This document shows, one piece after another, positions 7,372 through 13,819 of a stretch of DNA of 13,819 nucleotides. Position numbers and translations under genes: made by a program. Each line of letters opens with the position of its first letter. The stretch's first letter is position 1. The stretch comes from Spirochaetia bacterium (GTDB lineage Bacteria > Spirochaetota > Spirochaetia > Treponematales > Rectinemataceae): positions 1 through 13,819 of the forward strand of contig JAJTBL010000015.1 of assembly GCA_021286925.1 (NCBI GenBank), in the 5' to 3' direction. The notes below the pieces were generated by a model, which was given only the letters and a program-made list of their open reading frames with translations, searched no databases and had not been told where the DNA came from.

Positions 7372-8515
7372 GATACCCACCTGTTGCGTTTAAGGGAGCA
7401 AAGCCATCATCTCTCATCCCATTGACAATGAGACCGGCGGTAAACGCTGTTGCCAGCAGTGAAGAGCCGCCCTGCGAAAAGAAAGGCAACGCGATGCCGG
7501 TTGCCGGCAGAAAACCCGAAACAACGCCCAGATTGGAAAGAACCTGGAAGCTCAAGAGCGCAAAGAGCCCGACAACCAGAAAGGCCTTGAAACCGGAAAT
7601 CTTGGACGCTGTTCTAAAAACTTTATATCCAATGAAAATCCAGCACGCTAACACCAAGGAAACTCCCAGAAGGCCGGTTTCTTCGACAAAACCTGAAAAT
7701 ACAAAATCCGACTGGATTTCCGGTATTGAAGTGAGTTTCCTGGTGCCGAGTCCAAGCCCCTTGCCCCAGATGCCGCCGGACATGATCGCTCTGATAGAAT
7801 TCTGAACCTGGTAATTGATGCCATGGGCATCAAAATCAGGAATGAGATAGCCGACAATCCGCATAACCCGGTACTCGGAGGTTCCAACCATCAGAATTAT
7901 GGAAATGACTCCCAGAATGCCGACGCCGATAAAAAAGACTAAAGGCACCCCCGCGACCCAGAAAACCGTGGATACGGAAATGAGCGCCAGGATTGCGGTA
8001 GAAAAGTCGTTTTGAAAAAAGATAAACACAACTCCAACAGCAATAACGAGGAAGGGGAAGAAAGCTTCTCCAAAGGAAGCTCGAATGAGTTCATTTTTTT
8101 TGTCGAGTATGTGAGCGGCATACAGGATTGACATGGGCTTCCAGAGCTCGGATGGCTGAAAATTCATGAATCCCAGGCTGATCCAGCGGCGCCCGCCATT
8201 GATCGTGGAGCCGATGCCGGGCAAAAGCGGCAGAAGAAGGCTGAAGAGCGAAACCAATGTCAGGATGCCAATATAATTTCTCAAAGTATCCAGCTTGATC
8301 GTGGAAAACACGATAAAAATGAAGATCGCAGGAAGAATGAACAGCGCCTGGCGGATGGCGAAATAGCTGGCGCTTTTACCGATCCGCAGTGAATATCCCA
8401 TGGATGATGACCACATTGCAGCAAATCCTGCGAGCAGGAGCAAGGTAAAAGCTCCCGTGACAACCCGAGGGGCAGATTGGGAGAAGCTTTTTTCCTCAAA
8501 TCCTGTCAATTGCAT
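7364..8515 (-). CDS. ftsW: SEDS peptidoglycan glycosyltransferase FtsW
   Basis: Multi-pass membrane protein that polymerises lipid II into glycan strands at the septum together with a class B penicillin-binding protein. The 383 residues form about ten hydrophobic segments. Family motifs: INGGRRWISLG with FQPSELWK (105-126), YQVQNSIRAIMSGGIWGKGLG (235-255), the SEDS loop PEIQSDFVFSGFVEETG (265-281) with the conserved Asp270, and PFFSQGGSSLL near the C terminus. The last reads SQGGSS rather than the common SYGGSS. FtsW is favoured over RodA because the gene sits between mraY and ftsQ. The partner transpeptidase FtsI is not encoded in this operon. ATG at 8515 has AGGAG (8524-8528) 8 nt upstream, overlapping the mraY stop; the two genes are 11 nt apart. 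Confidence 0.96.
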   Translation of the reverse strand: MQLTGFEEKSFSQSAPRVVTGAFTLLLLAGFAAMWSSSMGYSLRIGKSASYFAIRQALFILPAIFIFIVFSTIKLDTLRNYIGILTLVSLFSLLLPLLPGIGSTINGGRRWISLGFMNFQPSELWKPMSILYAAHILDKKNELIRASFGEAFFPFLVIAVGVVFIFFQNDFSTAILALISVSTVFWVAGVPLVFFIGVGILGVISIILMVGTSEYRVMRIVGYLIPDFDAHGINYQVQNSIRAIMSGGIWGKGLGLGTRKLTSIPEIQSDFVFSGFVEETGLLGVSLVLACWIFIGYKVFRTASKISGFKAFLVVGLFALLSFQVLSNLGVVSGFLPATGIALPFFSQGGSSLLATAFTAGLIVNGMRDDGFAPLNATGGYHD

Positions 8516-8526
8516 GGCACCAGCTC

Positions 8527-9609
8527 CTATTGAATTTTCAGCGTGGAAAGGGCTAACAGCGCAAAAATGCCGCCCAGTATCCAGAACCGTACAACTACTT
8601 TGGTTTCTTTCTGCCCAGCGAGTTCAAAATGATGGTGGATCGGAGCCATCCGGAACAGCCGCTTGCCTTTGCTCAATTTAAAATATCCAACCTGCAGCAT
8701 GACTGAGCCGATCTCCATGACAAAAACTCCCCCAATCAGGAGCAGAAGGATCTCTTTTTTTACAATCAGCGACAGGATGCCCAGGATTCCGCCCAGCGAA
8801 AGCGAGCCGGCGTCTCCCATGAACACTTCAGCAGGATGAGCATTGAACCAGAGAAAACCGGTGCAAGCGCCCAAGAGCGCCAGATTGAAAATAGTCAGCT
8901 CGCCTGCGCCCTTGATATATGGAATATTGAGATACTGCGCCCAGTCCGCGCGCCCGGAAACGTAGGTTAATATCGAAAATGCGATGATAGCCATAATCAT
9001 GAGGCCGGAAGCGAGCCCATCAAGTCCGTCGGTTATATTGACCGCGTTCGACCAGGTTGTGACATAGACCATCGCGAGCGGAATCCAGAGCACTCCGAGA
9101 TCGACAACATGCTGTTTGATAAACGGCAGATACAGTTTGGTCATGCTCTGCCCGCCCTGATAATACAGAAGAATTGCGACAATACCCGAAACGAGGAATT
9201 GGAAAAAAAGCTTTTTGCCCGGGGACAGCCCATCAGAATTGCGCTTTTTTATTTTCAGGAGGTCATCCGCCATTCCGACGCAACAAAAGCCGACAAGACC
9301 GAAAAGACTTATCCAGGTGAGCGGGTTCCGGACATCCTGCCAGAGGATGACGGATATTACCACGGACGCGATGATGAGAATGCCTCCCATGGTCGGAGTG
9401 CCGGTTTTCGCAAGGTGGCTCTGCGGTCCTTCAGTTCTGACCGACTGGCCGAATTTCAGCACTCGAAGCTTTTCTATAACCCGTGGGCCAAACAGCAAGA
9501 CCAGGGCCAGCGCTGTCACAGCGGCGTAGGCTGATCGGAATGTCAGATATTTGAAAATATTGAAGGGAGAAAAATATTTTACCAGCGGGAGCAGCAATTC
9601 ACGAAGCAT
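8527..9609 (-). CDS. mraY: Phospho-MurNAc-pentapeptide transferase MraY
   Basis: Integral membrane enzyme that transfers phospho-MurNAc-pentapeptide from the UDP precursor to undecaprenyl phosphate, giving lipid I. The 360 residues equal the family's usual length, with about ten membrane segments. Motifs: FNIFKYLTFR (16-25), GTPTMGG (70-76), MADDLLKIKK (113-122) with Asp115/Asp116, NAVNITDGLDGLA (188-200), MGDAGSLSLGG (264-274) with Asp266, and RMAPIHHHFE (320-329). The start at 9609 gives the standard N terminus (MLRELLLPLV) and has AGGAGG (9616-9621) 6 nt upstream; an open frame extending 23 codons further is translated murF sequence. The start overlaps the murF 3' end by 11 nt. Its neighbour murF makes the substrate, so the two steps before lipid I are adjacent. 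Confidence 0.98.
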   Translation of the reverse strand: MLRELLLPLVKYFSPFNIFKYLTFRSAYAAVTALALVLLFGPRVIEKLRVLKFGQSVRTEGPQSHLAKTGTPTMGGILIIASVVISVILWQDVRNPLTWISLFGLVGFCCVGMADDLLKIKKRNSDGLSPGKKLFFQFLVSGIVAILLYYQGGQSMTKLYLPFIKQHVVDLGVLWIPLAMVYVTTWSNAVNITDGLDGLASGLMIMAIIAFSILTYVSGRADWAQYLNIPYIKGAGELTIFNLALLGACTGFLWFNAHPAEVFMGDAGSLSLGGILGILSLIVKKEILLLLIGGVFVMEIGSVMLQVGYFKLSKGKRLFRMAPIHHHFELAGQKETKVVVRFWILGGIFALLALSTLKIQ

Positions 9610-11140
9610 GCCTATCCTCCTGTTTTGAATCAAGCTTGACGAGTCCGGCGGACTGCAAATAATCCGCGAGCCGCTCAAGGGCCCGTCCCCGCGAGGCTTT
9701 TAGCAACACGAGATCACCCGGCTTTAAAAAAGCAAGAACGGCCTCTGCCAATTCATCCATTGAATCAGTGTGGAACACGGTTTTTGCCGCATTGCCTGCT
9801 TTGGCTGTGACTGCAGAAGCACCCTCCACAAGCTCGGAAAACCGCTTCAGAGATGCTTTTGTCTCAGGGCCGAAGAAAAAAACCGCCTCTGCGGATGAAT
9901 GAAAAGCTTTCTCTCCAAGCAGTCGATGTTCTGCCGCTTCAGCCTCTCCAAGCTCGAGCATCGAGCCAAGAACCAGCACTTTTCTGCCTTTGGCCGGGAC
10001 TGAATCGCAAAACTCTATTGCCTGCGCCATGCTGTCGGGGTTGGCGTTGTAGCAATCGAAGAGAAGGTCAATACTGCCCTGGAAAATCTGCGATCTGCCG
10101 AACAATGGCTGCACTGCGGAAAGCCCGCGGGCGGTCGCGGCAGGGTCGAGCGCAAGCTCTTCGCCAACAGCCAGGGCGGCAAGCGCATCAAGGCAGTTGT
10201 GTTTTCCGGGAAGCGGAAACTGGATATTCTGGTTTTTCCAGCGGATTTCCCAGCCGGAAAGACCGCGTGATGTTATGGATACACTGGTTCCAAAGGATGA
10301 AAAACCAAAACTCCGGACTCTGCCATTCACCCCTTCCCGCAGAAAATCGCGGAAATCATCTTCTTCCCAGATAAAGCCAACCTGCTTTCCCGTAAATCGG
10401 GAGAACACCTTTTTCTTCTCTTCGGCAATTGCCTGCCGCGAACCCAGAATTCCGACATGCGCGGTGCCAATATTGGTTATCACGGCATAGTCGGGCTCCA
10501 AAATCCAAGCCAGCTCATCCATTTCACCTTTCCGGTTCATCCCCATTTCAAAAACCGCAATCCGGTGCTCAGGATTGAGTGCAAACATGGAGAGCGCAAG
10601 GCCAATATCGGAGTTAAGGTTGCCCTTGTTCATGGCGACTGCCTCTTCACCGAAATTGGCAACGAGCATCGCGCCAATACATTCTTTCGTGGTGGTTTTC
10701 CCGGATGAGCCGGTGACACCAATCCGGATCAGATGTTTCATCCTTCTGCGGTATTCCCGTGCGAGTGTCTGCAGAGCATGCAAGACAGAAGGCACCAGGA
10801 TGAGGCAGGGCGCCTTTCCGGCCTCCGCTTCATTGCCCTTGGATAAAATCTGCCCATACTGCCAGCCGGGACAGTTCTGCTCCATGGCTTTGAGCGCCTT
10901 TGCCTTCTGGCTTTCGGCGGCAACAATGCAAACAGCCCCCGCATCCAGAGCCCTGCCGATAAAATCATGCCCATCCACCCGTTCGCCCTGGAGGGCAAAG
11001 AAGGCTGAACCGGCAACAACCGCGCGAGAGTCCACCTGCACTCCCGTGATGAGCGCATCAAGATCGCCCTTGCAGGAAGCACCGAGCATCGCGGCAGCTT
11101 CTCCGCAGGTAAAAAGCCCCTGCTTCAGGCTATCAGTCAT
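9599..11140 (-). CDS. murF: UDP-MurNAc-tripeptide--D-Ala-D-Ala ligase MurF
   Basis: Cytoplasmic Mur ligase that adds D-Ala-D-Ala to UDP-MurNAc-tripeptide using ATP, completing the soluble peptidoglycan precursor. The 513 residues are somewhat long. The N-terminal substrate domain (about 1-135) carries an apparent loop near 88-112 absent from the E. coli enzyme as I remember it. The central ATPase domain has P-loop GVTGSSGKTTTKE (141-153), NKGNLNSDIG (171-180), EMGMNRKGEM (198-207), NIGTAHVGILGS (223-234) and PGKHNCLDALAA (311-322). The C-terminal domain has YNANPDSM (364-371) and LGSMLELGE (391-399). ATG at 11140 is preceded by AGGGGG (11147-11152) 6 nt upstream. It overlaps ftsL by 8 nt (ATGACTGA) and mraY by 11 nt. 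In many bacteria murE precedes murF; here murE is absent. Confidence 0.97.
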   Translation of the reverse strand: MTDSLKQGLFTCGEAAAMLGASCKGDLDALITGVQVDSRAVVAGSAFFALQGERVDGHDFIGRALDAGAVCIVAAESQKAKALKAMEQNCPGWQYGQILSKGNEAEAGKAPCLILVPSVLHALQTLAREYRRRMKHLIRIGVTGSSGKTTTKECIGAMLVANFGEEAVAMNKGNLNSDIGLALSMFALNPEHRIAVFEMGMNRKGEMDELAWILEPDYAVITNIGTAHVGILGSRQAIAEEKKKVFSRFTGKQVGFIWEEDDFRDFLREGVNGRVRSFGFSSFGTSVSITSRGLSGWEIRWKNQNIQFPLPGKHNCLDALAALAVGEELALDPAATARGLSAVQPLFGRSQIFQGSIDLLFDCYNANPDSMAQAIEFCDSVPAKGRKVLVLGSMLELGEAEAAEHRLLGEKAFHSSAEAVFFFGPETKASLKRFSELVEGASAVTAKAGNAAKTVFHTDSMDELAEAVLAFLKPGDLVLLKASRGRALERLADYLQSAGLVKLDSKQEDRHAS

Positions 11141-11465
11141 GCCTCGCCCCCTGCGGCAGTTTCGCCGTATTCACCGGATCAGCATCACCAGCACTGTTTC
11201 TGGGTTCAATGATAATGGTCATTTTTTCTTCGGGCTGGATTGTCACAAAATTCGACCTTCCCGCGAGAACATCGGTCCTCGTCCTGTTGGTCAGCACCGC
11301 GATCTCTGCTTCCAGCTTTCGATTCTCGGCGGCTATCGCTTCCTGCTCCATTTCAAGGCGGGAAGCCTGCCGGGAAAGCATGGTAAATCTGCTTACCTGC
11401 ACAAGCAGGCCGAATACAAAGGCAAGAGACACAAATATCGATATCCAGAAACGGTTTCTATGCAC
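11133..11465 (-). CDS. ftsL: Cell division protein FtsL
   Basis: Small bitopic divisome protein that pairs with a FtsB/DivIC-type partner through a coiled coil and binds FtsQ. From the chosen start it has 110 residues: a very short cytoplasmic tail, one membrane segment (about 7-26, WISIFVSLAFVFGLLVQV), a leucine- and glutamate-rich coiled coil (about 30-60), and a short extracytoplasmic tail. GTG at 11463-11465 has GGAAGGGGG (11471-11479) 5 nt upstream and gives the same 8-nt overlap with the preceding gene (GTGCATAG) seen elsewhere in this operon. A longer frame from 11537 would add 24 arginine-rich residues translated from rsmH. FtsL is too variable to recognise by sequence alone; size, topology and position between rsmH and murF support the call. 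Confidence 0.88.
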   Translation of the reverse strand: MHRNRFWISIFVSLAFVFGLLVQVSRFTMLSRQASRLEMEQEAIAAENRKLEAEIAVLTNRTRTDVLAGRSNFVTIQPEEKMTIIIEPRNSAGDADPVNTAKLPQGARHD

Positions 11466-12411
11466 GACTGCCCCCTTCCGGCGCTCGCGCCTGGATGGCG
11501 CGCAGTTTTGCCGAACGCGAGGGCGGATTCCGGACAATTTCTTCTTCCCCAGGGGATCGCGGCTTTTTCCAAATCAGCGTATAGCCGCGTTCGGTGCTCC
11601 ACTGTTTAAAAAGCTGTTTGACAATCCTGTCTTCGAGCGAATGAAAAGAAATAACGGCGAGAATCCCGCCTTGCGCCAGAAGTCCGAGGGCGCCGGCAAT
11701 CGCTGCGCTGTCCCGCTCGAGCTCATTGTTCACGCGGATGCGCAAAGCCTGAAAGGATCTGGTCGCCGGATGAATCCTGCCGTGCCGGTAATCGCCCGGG
11801 ACCGATTTCGCGATAATTTCCGCAAGCCTTGCGCTCGTCTTGATCGGCGCAATTTTCCTGGCTTCCACAACAGCGCGGGCAATCCTGCGGGAATGGCGCT
11901 CTTCCCCATAAAGGTAGAGAATATCGGCGATCTCATCTTCCCTGAATCGATTGATGATATCAGCGGCTGAAAGCTCAGCCTCGGGAGAAAGACGCATATC
12001 CAGCGGCTCGTCATTCTGAAAGCTGAAACCGCGCCGGGATTCGGTATAATGATGGGTGCTGACACCGAGGTCGAACAAAATAAAGTCAGGCCGGAAGTCA
12101 GGATCGTGCGCAAGGCGGGCCACAGCTTCATCAAAATAGCTGTTGATCAAGGTAAGCCGGTCAGCATAGGCTGAAAGCCTGGCGCCAGCCCGTGCTATCG
12201 CCTCAGGATCCGCATCGATGCCGGTATAGCGAGCACCAGGCAGCGCGGCGAGGATGGCTTCAGCATGCCCGCCTGCTCCTATGGTGCAATCGAGAATATC
12301 GGCATTGGATTTTTCAAGGGAACGAACGAGTTCCAGAATTTCCGGAAGCATGACGGGATAATGGTAGTGCTGGCTTTCATGGTCATTGGCTGTTTCAGTC
12401 TCTTGCGTCAT
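11458..12411 (-). CDS. rsmH: 16S rRNA m4C1402 methyltransferase RsmH (MraW)
   Basis: SAM-dependent methyltransferase that adds the N4-methyl group to C1402 of 16S rRNA in the ribosomal P site. The 317 residues show HYPVMLPE (17-24), SAM-binding DCTIGAGGHAEAIL (41-54), GIDADPEAI (64-72), DFILFDLGVSTHHY (109-122) with RRGFSF (126-131), GEERHSRRIARA (169-180), HPATRSFQALRIRVN (214-228) and ISFHSLEDRIVK (254-265). Length and motif order are normal for the family. ATG at 12411 was preferred because AGGCGG (12419-12424) lies 7 nt upstream, overlapping the mraZ stop. An in-frame GTG at 12417 is too close to that site. It begins 11 nt after mraZ ends and overlaps ftsL by 8 nt. Confidence 0.98.
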   Translation of the reverse strand: MTQETETANDHESQHYHYPVMLPEILELVRSLEKSNADILDCTIGAGGHAEAILAALPGARYTGIDADPEAIARAGARLSAYADRLTLINSYFDEAVARLAHDPDFRPDFILFDLGVSTHHYTESRRGFSFQNDEPLDMRLSPEAELSAADIINRFREDEIADILYLYGEERHSRRIARAVVEARKIAPIKTSARLAEIIAKSVPGDYRHGRIHPATRSFQALRIRVNNELERDSAAIAGALGLLAQGGILAVISFHSLEDRIVKQLFKQWSTERGYTLIWKKPRSPGEEEIVRNPPSRSAKLRAIQARAPEGGSRA

Positions 12412-12422
12412 AGTCACACCGC

Positions 12423-12866
12423 CTAGAGCGTCAGCCCTTCAATTCCCTCAGTCGCCTGGAGGAATTCGCCTTCATTAGCATCGAGATAGTTCTGATACGC
12501 TTCAGCATTCCATATTTCGATGTATTTAGTGATACCGAGAACGACGCACTCGCCTTTCAAACCTGCCCATTCACGGAGACTCTGCGGAATGGAAATGCGG
12601 CCAAGGCGGTCTATTTCAACTTCCTGCGCAGGGGCGAGAATGCGGCGCTGAACCAGGCGCGAACGGGCCTGAAACAGGCTCGTGCTGGCCATCAGCTTGT
12701 CAGAGAGCTCCTGCCACTGCTGAGGGGGAAAAAGCCAGAGGCACTTGTCGACAGCCTGGGTCAGGACAAGGCTGGTTCCGGGCAGTTCGCTTCTGAGGCG
12801 TGCCGGGAGAGAAAGCCGTCCTTTTTCGTCCAGAGTATTTCTGAACTCACCAGTTAATAAATTCAT
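12423..12866 (-). CDS. mraZ: Transcriptional regulator MraZ
   Basis: DNA-binding protein of the AbrB/SpoVT fold that in E. coli represses its own mra/dcw operon by binding direct repeats in the promoter. The 147 residues contain the two expected half-domains: TLDEKGRLSLPARLR (11-25) and EIDRLGRISIPQSLR (84-98). The sequence after the second domain (about 120-147) is acidic. It is the first gene of the operon. The ATG at 12866 is preceded at 9 nt by AGGA (12876-12879), which lies inside a tandem TGGGAAATAG repeat array that looks like MraZ's own binding site. Autorepression is therefore likely. The start matches the family N terminus (a few residues, then GEF..TLDEKGR). Confidence 0.97.
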   Translation of the reverse strand: MNLLTGEFRNTLDEKGRLSLPARLRSELPGTSLVLTQAVDKCLWLFPPQQWQELSDKLMASTSLFQARSRLVQRRILAPAQEVEIDRLGRISIPQSLREWAGLKGECVVLGITKYIEIWNAEAYQNYLDANEGEFLQATEGIEGLTL

Positions 12867-12910
12867 GCCACTATTTCCTACTATTTACCACTATTTCCCA
12901 CTACATCCCA
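12861..12910 (-). promoter_or_regulatory. MraZ operator: five tandem 10-bp repeats
   Basis: Read on the minus strand, five consecutive 10-bp units are TGGGATGTAG (12901-12910), TGGGAAATAG (12891-12900), TGGTAAATAG (12881-12890), TAGGAAATAG (12871-12880) and TGGCATGAAT (12861-12870). The last contains the mraZ ATG. E. coli MraZ is known to bind TGGGN direct repeats separated by 5 nt, i.e. with this 10-bp period, in the mra promoter. The array starts directly below the -10 hexamer and covers the predicted transcription start, the whole leader and the ribosome binding site. Binding by MraZ is inferred. Confidence 0.85.
12876..12879 (-). promoter_or_regulatory. mraZ ribosome binding site inside repeat unit 4
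   Basis: AGGA on the minus strand, 9 nt before the mraZ ATG, is the only Shine-Dalgarno-like sequence available. It arises where the fourth operator repeat reads TAGGAAATAG in place of TGGGAAATAG, a single G-to-A difference. The repeat therefore appears to serve as translation signal instead of, or as well as, a MraZ box. Confidence 0.6.
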
Positions 12911-12938
12911 ATTCTACGCCATAACGGAAAGGTGTCAA
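12911..12938 (-). promoter_or_regulatory. Sigma-70 type promoter of the dcw operon
   Basis: On the minus strand a perfect -35 hexamer TTGACA (12933-12938) is separated by 16 nt from the -10 hexamer TAGAAT (12911-12916), five of six matches to TATAAT. The predicted start is near 12904, inside the first TGGG repeat, giving a leader of about 38 nt. The position just before the MraZ repeats and mraZ supports it as the main operon promoter. No other convincing promoter was seen in the tight gene junctions downstream. Confidence 0.85.
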
Positions 12939-13039
12939 CGAATCTTGAGGAAAAAGAATCGACAGAAACAATATTTTTATTGCATTATACTAAACGAGTG
13001 TATAGATAATATGAGGATATATTTCCTGAGGAACGAAAA

Positions 13040-13065
13040 ATGAAAAAGAAGCCTGTTTCAGCAGG
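13040..13065 (-). terminator. Weak candidate terminator after the HD gene
   Basis: On the minus strand, CCTG (13062-13065), a 6-nt loop and CAGG (13052-13055) form a short stem, followed by the T-rich run CTTCTTTTTCATTTTT (about 13036-13051). It lies 24 nt past the stop of the upstream gene and before the operon promoter, where a terminator would be expected. The 4-bp stem is weak and the T run is interrupted, so this is tentative. Confidence 0.25.
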
Positions 13066-13088
13066 ATATTTTCTTGATTAGCAATATC

Positions 13089-13819
13089 TTATGAGAGCAG
13101 CTGCCGGGCCAGCTCCTGAATCCGCGCATCGCGGCTTTTCTTCGGCGCGTAAATGCGTATTTTGCGCAGGGAATTTCTGATGTCCCGCACGGCGGATTCG
13201 CTGAAAATGCTGGAATGCGCTATGAAAGGTTCAAGCCCCTGGGCTGTCATCACCGGCAGTTCCACTTCAAAGTTGATCGGTTCCGGAATGTCGATGACAA
13301 TTTCGTTCTCCGGCAGATCAGCAGCCATGGCGAGCGCTGACTCGGCCCCAAGCCGCTTTTCGAGGTCATCGAGGTCGGTATGCACAACATTGGCAGGGTC
13401 ATAGGAGAGTTCGGCTACAGGATGCAGCAGTCTTCCCGAGAAAACCCGCTGTGCGAGGAGGAATGAATCGGAGTTTTTCCCCAGCACCAGCGAGCGGAAA
13501 CCTTCATCATCGAGGCCGTAGAGATCCTGCATCTTGATTTCATGTTTCAACAGCGCCAGCACGATCGATTTTTTCACCATGGCGGTGGCAGAACGCACCA
13601 AGGGATGCCAATACACGGCCCGGTACATCTGGTACTTGGAAAACAGCACCGCTTCCACGCTGATTTCGCTTCGTTCGTCGACCGCAAGCCGGTCATCCAC
13701 GATAAAGAGGCGCCGCATGATAAAGTCAGCATCCTGGATACCATAGGGAACGCCGCAGTAAAAAGCGTCGCGGGTCAGATAATCAATCTTATCAGGATCC
13801 ATCACCCCTGAGAGAAAGC
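13089..13819 (-). CDS. HD-domain phosphohydrolase (COG1078-like), 5' end missing
   Basis: The visible 243 codons are the C-terminal part of a larger protein; the frame stays open to the right edge, so the start is outside the window. The sequence FLSGVMDPDKIDYLTRDAFYCGVPYG at the edge matches the region after the HD motifs in dGTPase-like HD hydrolases (YwfO/COG1078 type), which have a (D/S)G..D.DK.DYL.RD..(Y/F).G..YG pattern. The next part, VLFSKYQMYRAVYWHPLVRSATAMV, also fits this family. The metal-binding His-Asp residues would be further upstream and cannot be checked. Its C-terminal half is acidic and then basic (SLRKIRIYAPKKSRDARIQELARQLL). Substrate is unknown; related proteins hydrolyse dNTPs or other phosphoesters. 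It ends 222 nt before mraZ and is probably a separate transcription unit. Confidence 0.72.
   Translation of the reverse strand, partial: FLSGVMDPDKIDYLTRDAFYCGVPYGIQDADFIMRRLFIVDDRLAVDERSEISVEAVLFSKYQMYRAVYWHPLVRSATAMVKKSIVLALLKHEIKMQDLYGLDDEGFRSLVLGKNSDSFLLAQRVFSGRLLHPVAELSYDPANVVHTDLDDLEKRLGAESALAMAADLPENEIVIDIPEPINFEVELPVMTAQGLEPFIAHSSIFSESAVRDIRNSLRKIRIYAPKKSRDARIQELARQLLS

Noticed and set aside
10575..11609. Plus-strand open frame of 344 codons opposite murF, ftsL and rsmH
   Set aside because: It runs antisense to three firmly identified genes, has no recognisable domain, and its cysteine-, arginine- and serine-rich composition is typical of the shadow frame of a GC-biased gene.
12969..12982. 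Inverted repeat CAATA-TTTT-TATTG as a regulator site
   Set aside because: Short, AT-only apart from its outer C/G, and in an AT-rich stretch; no link to a known regulator.
12984..12989. Perfect TATAAT on the minus strand as a second mraZ promoter
   Set aside because: No acceptable -35 hexamer occurs 15-19 nt upstream and there is no extended -10; the region is AT-rich, so chance is likely.
1..13819. CRISPR arrays, insertion sequences, attachment sites, tRNA or rRNA genes
   Set aside because: No spaced repeats beyond the MraZ boxes, no transposase, and no structured RNA recognised; coding density leaves almost no room for them.

Overview
This window is an almost complete division and cell wall (dcw) operon followed by three DNA-processing genes. 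Every recognised gene lies on the minus strand, so the operon reads from high to low coordinates. In transcription order it is: end of an HD-domain phosphohydrolase gene (runs off the right edge), promoter and MraZ operator, mraZ, rsmH (mraW), ftsL, murF, mraY, ftsW, ftsQ/divIB, ftsA, ftsZ, a xer tyrosine recombinase, dprA, and topA (runs off the left edge).

The organism is most likely a spirochaete, perhaps a moderately GC-rich relative of Treponema, Sphaerochaeta or Spirochaeta. This is inferred from gene order. The compact order mraZ-rsmH-ftsL-murF-mraY-ftsW-ftsQ-ftsA-ftsZ lacks ftsI, murE, murD, murG, murC, murB and ddl, and is followed by xer, dprA and topA. That is the arrangement I remember from Treponema and Borrelia. 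No rRNA or other phylogenetic marker was compared.

Right part (12867-13819): the 3' part of a COG1078-like HD hydrolase gene, then a 222-bp AT-rich intergenic region. That region holds a strong sigma-70 type promoter (TTGACA, 16 nt, TAGAAT) and five tandem 10-bp units of the form TGGGAAATAG. These look like MraZ boxes and run from the predicted transcription start through the mraZ ribosome binding site to the start codon. Middle part (3830-12866): nine division and wall genes with almost no intergenic space and many overlapping stop/start codons. Left part (1-3833): xer, dprA and topA, in series with ftsZ.

Functionally, MraZ probably represses the operon and RsmH methylates 16S rRNA. MurF and MraY make lipid I. 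FtsW polymerises glycan at the septum with FtsL and FtsQ, and FtsA tethers FtsZ to the membrane. Xer and TopA handle chromosome topology and dimer resolution at the same cell-cycle stage. DprA acts on incoming single-stranded DNA.

I found no mobile element, CRISPR array, tRNA or undescribed system. The points most worth a second look are the MraZ operator that runs into the ribosome binding site, a probable CTG start codon for ftsA, the repeated 8-nt gene overlaps, and the start/stop overlap joining ftsZ to a Xer recombinase. No stretch over 300 bases lacks a gene.
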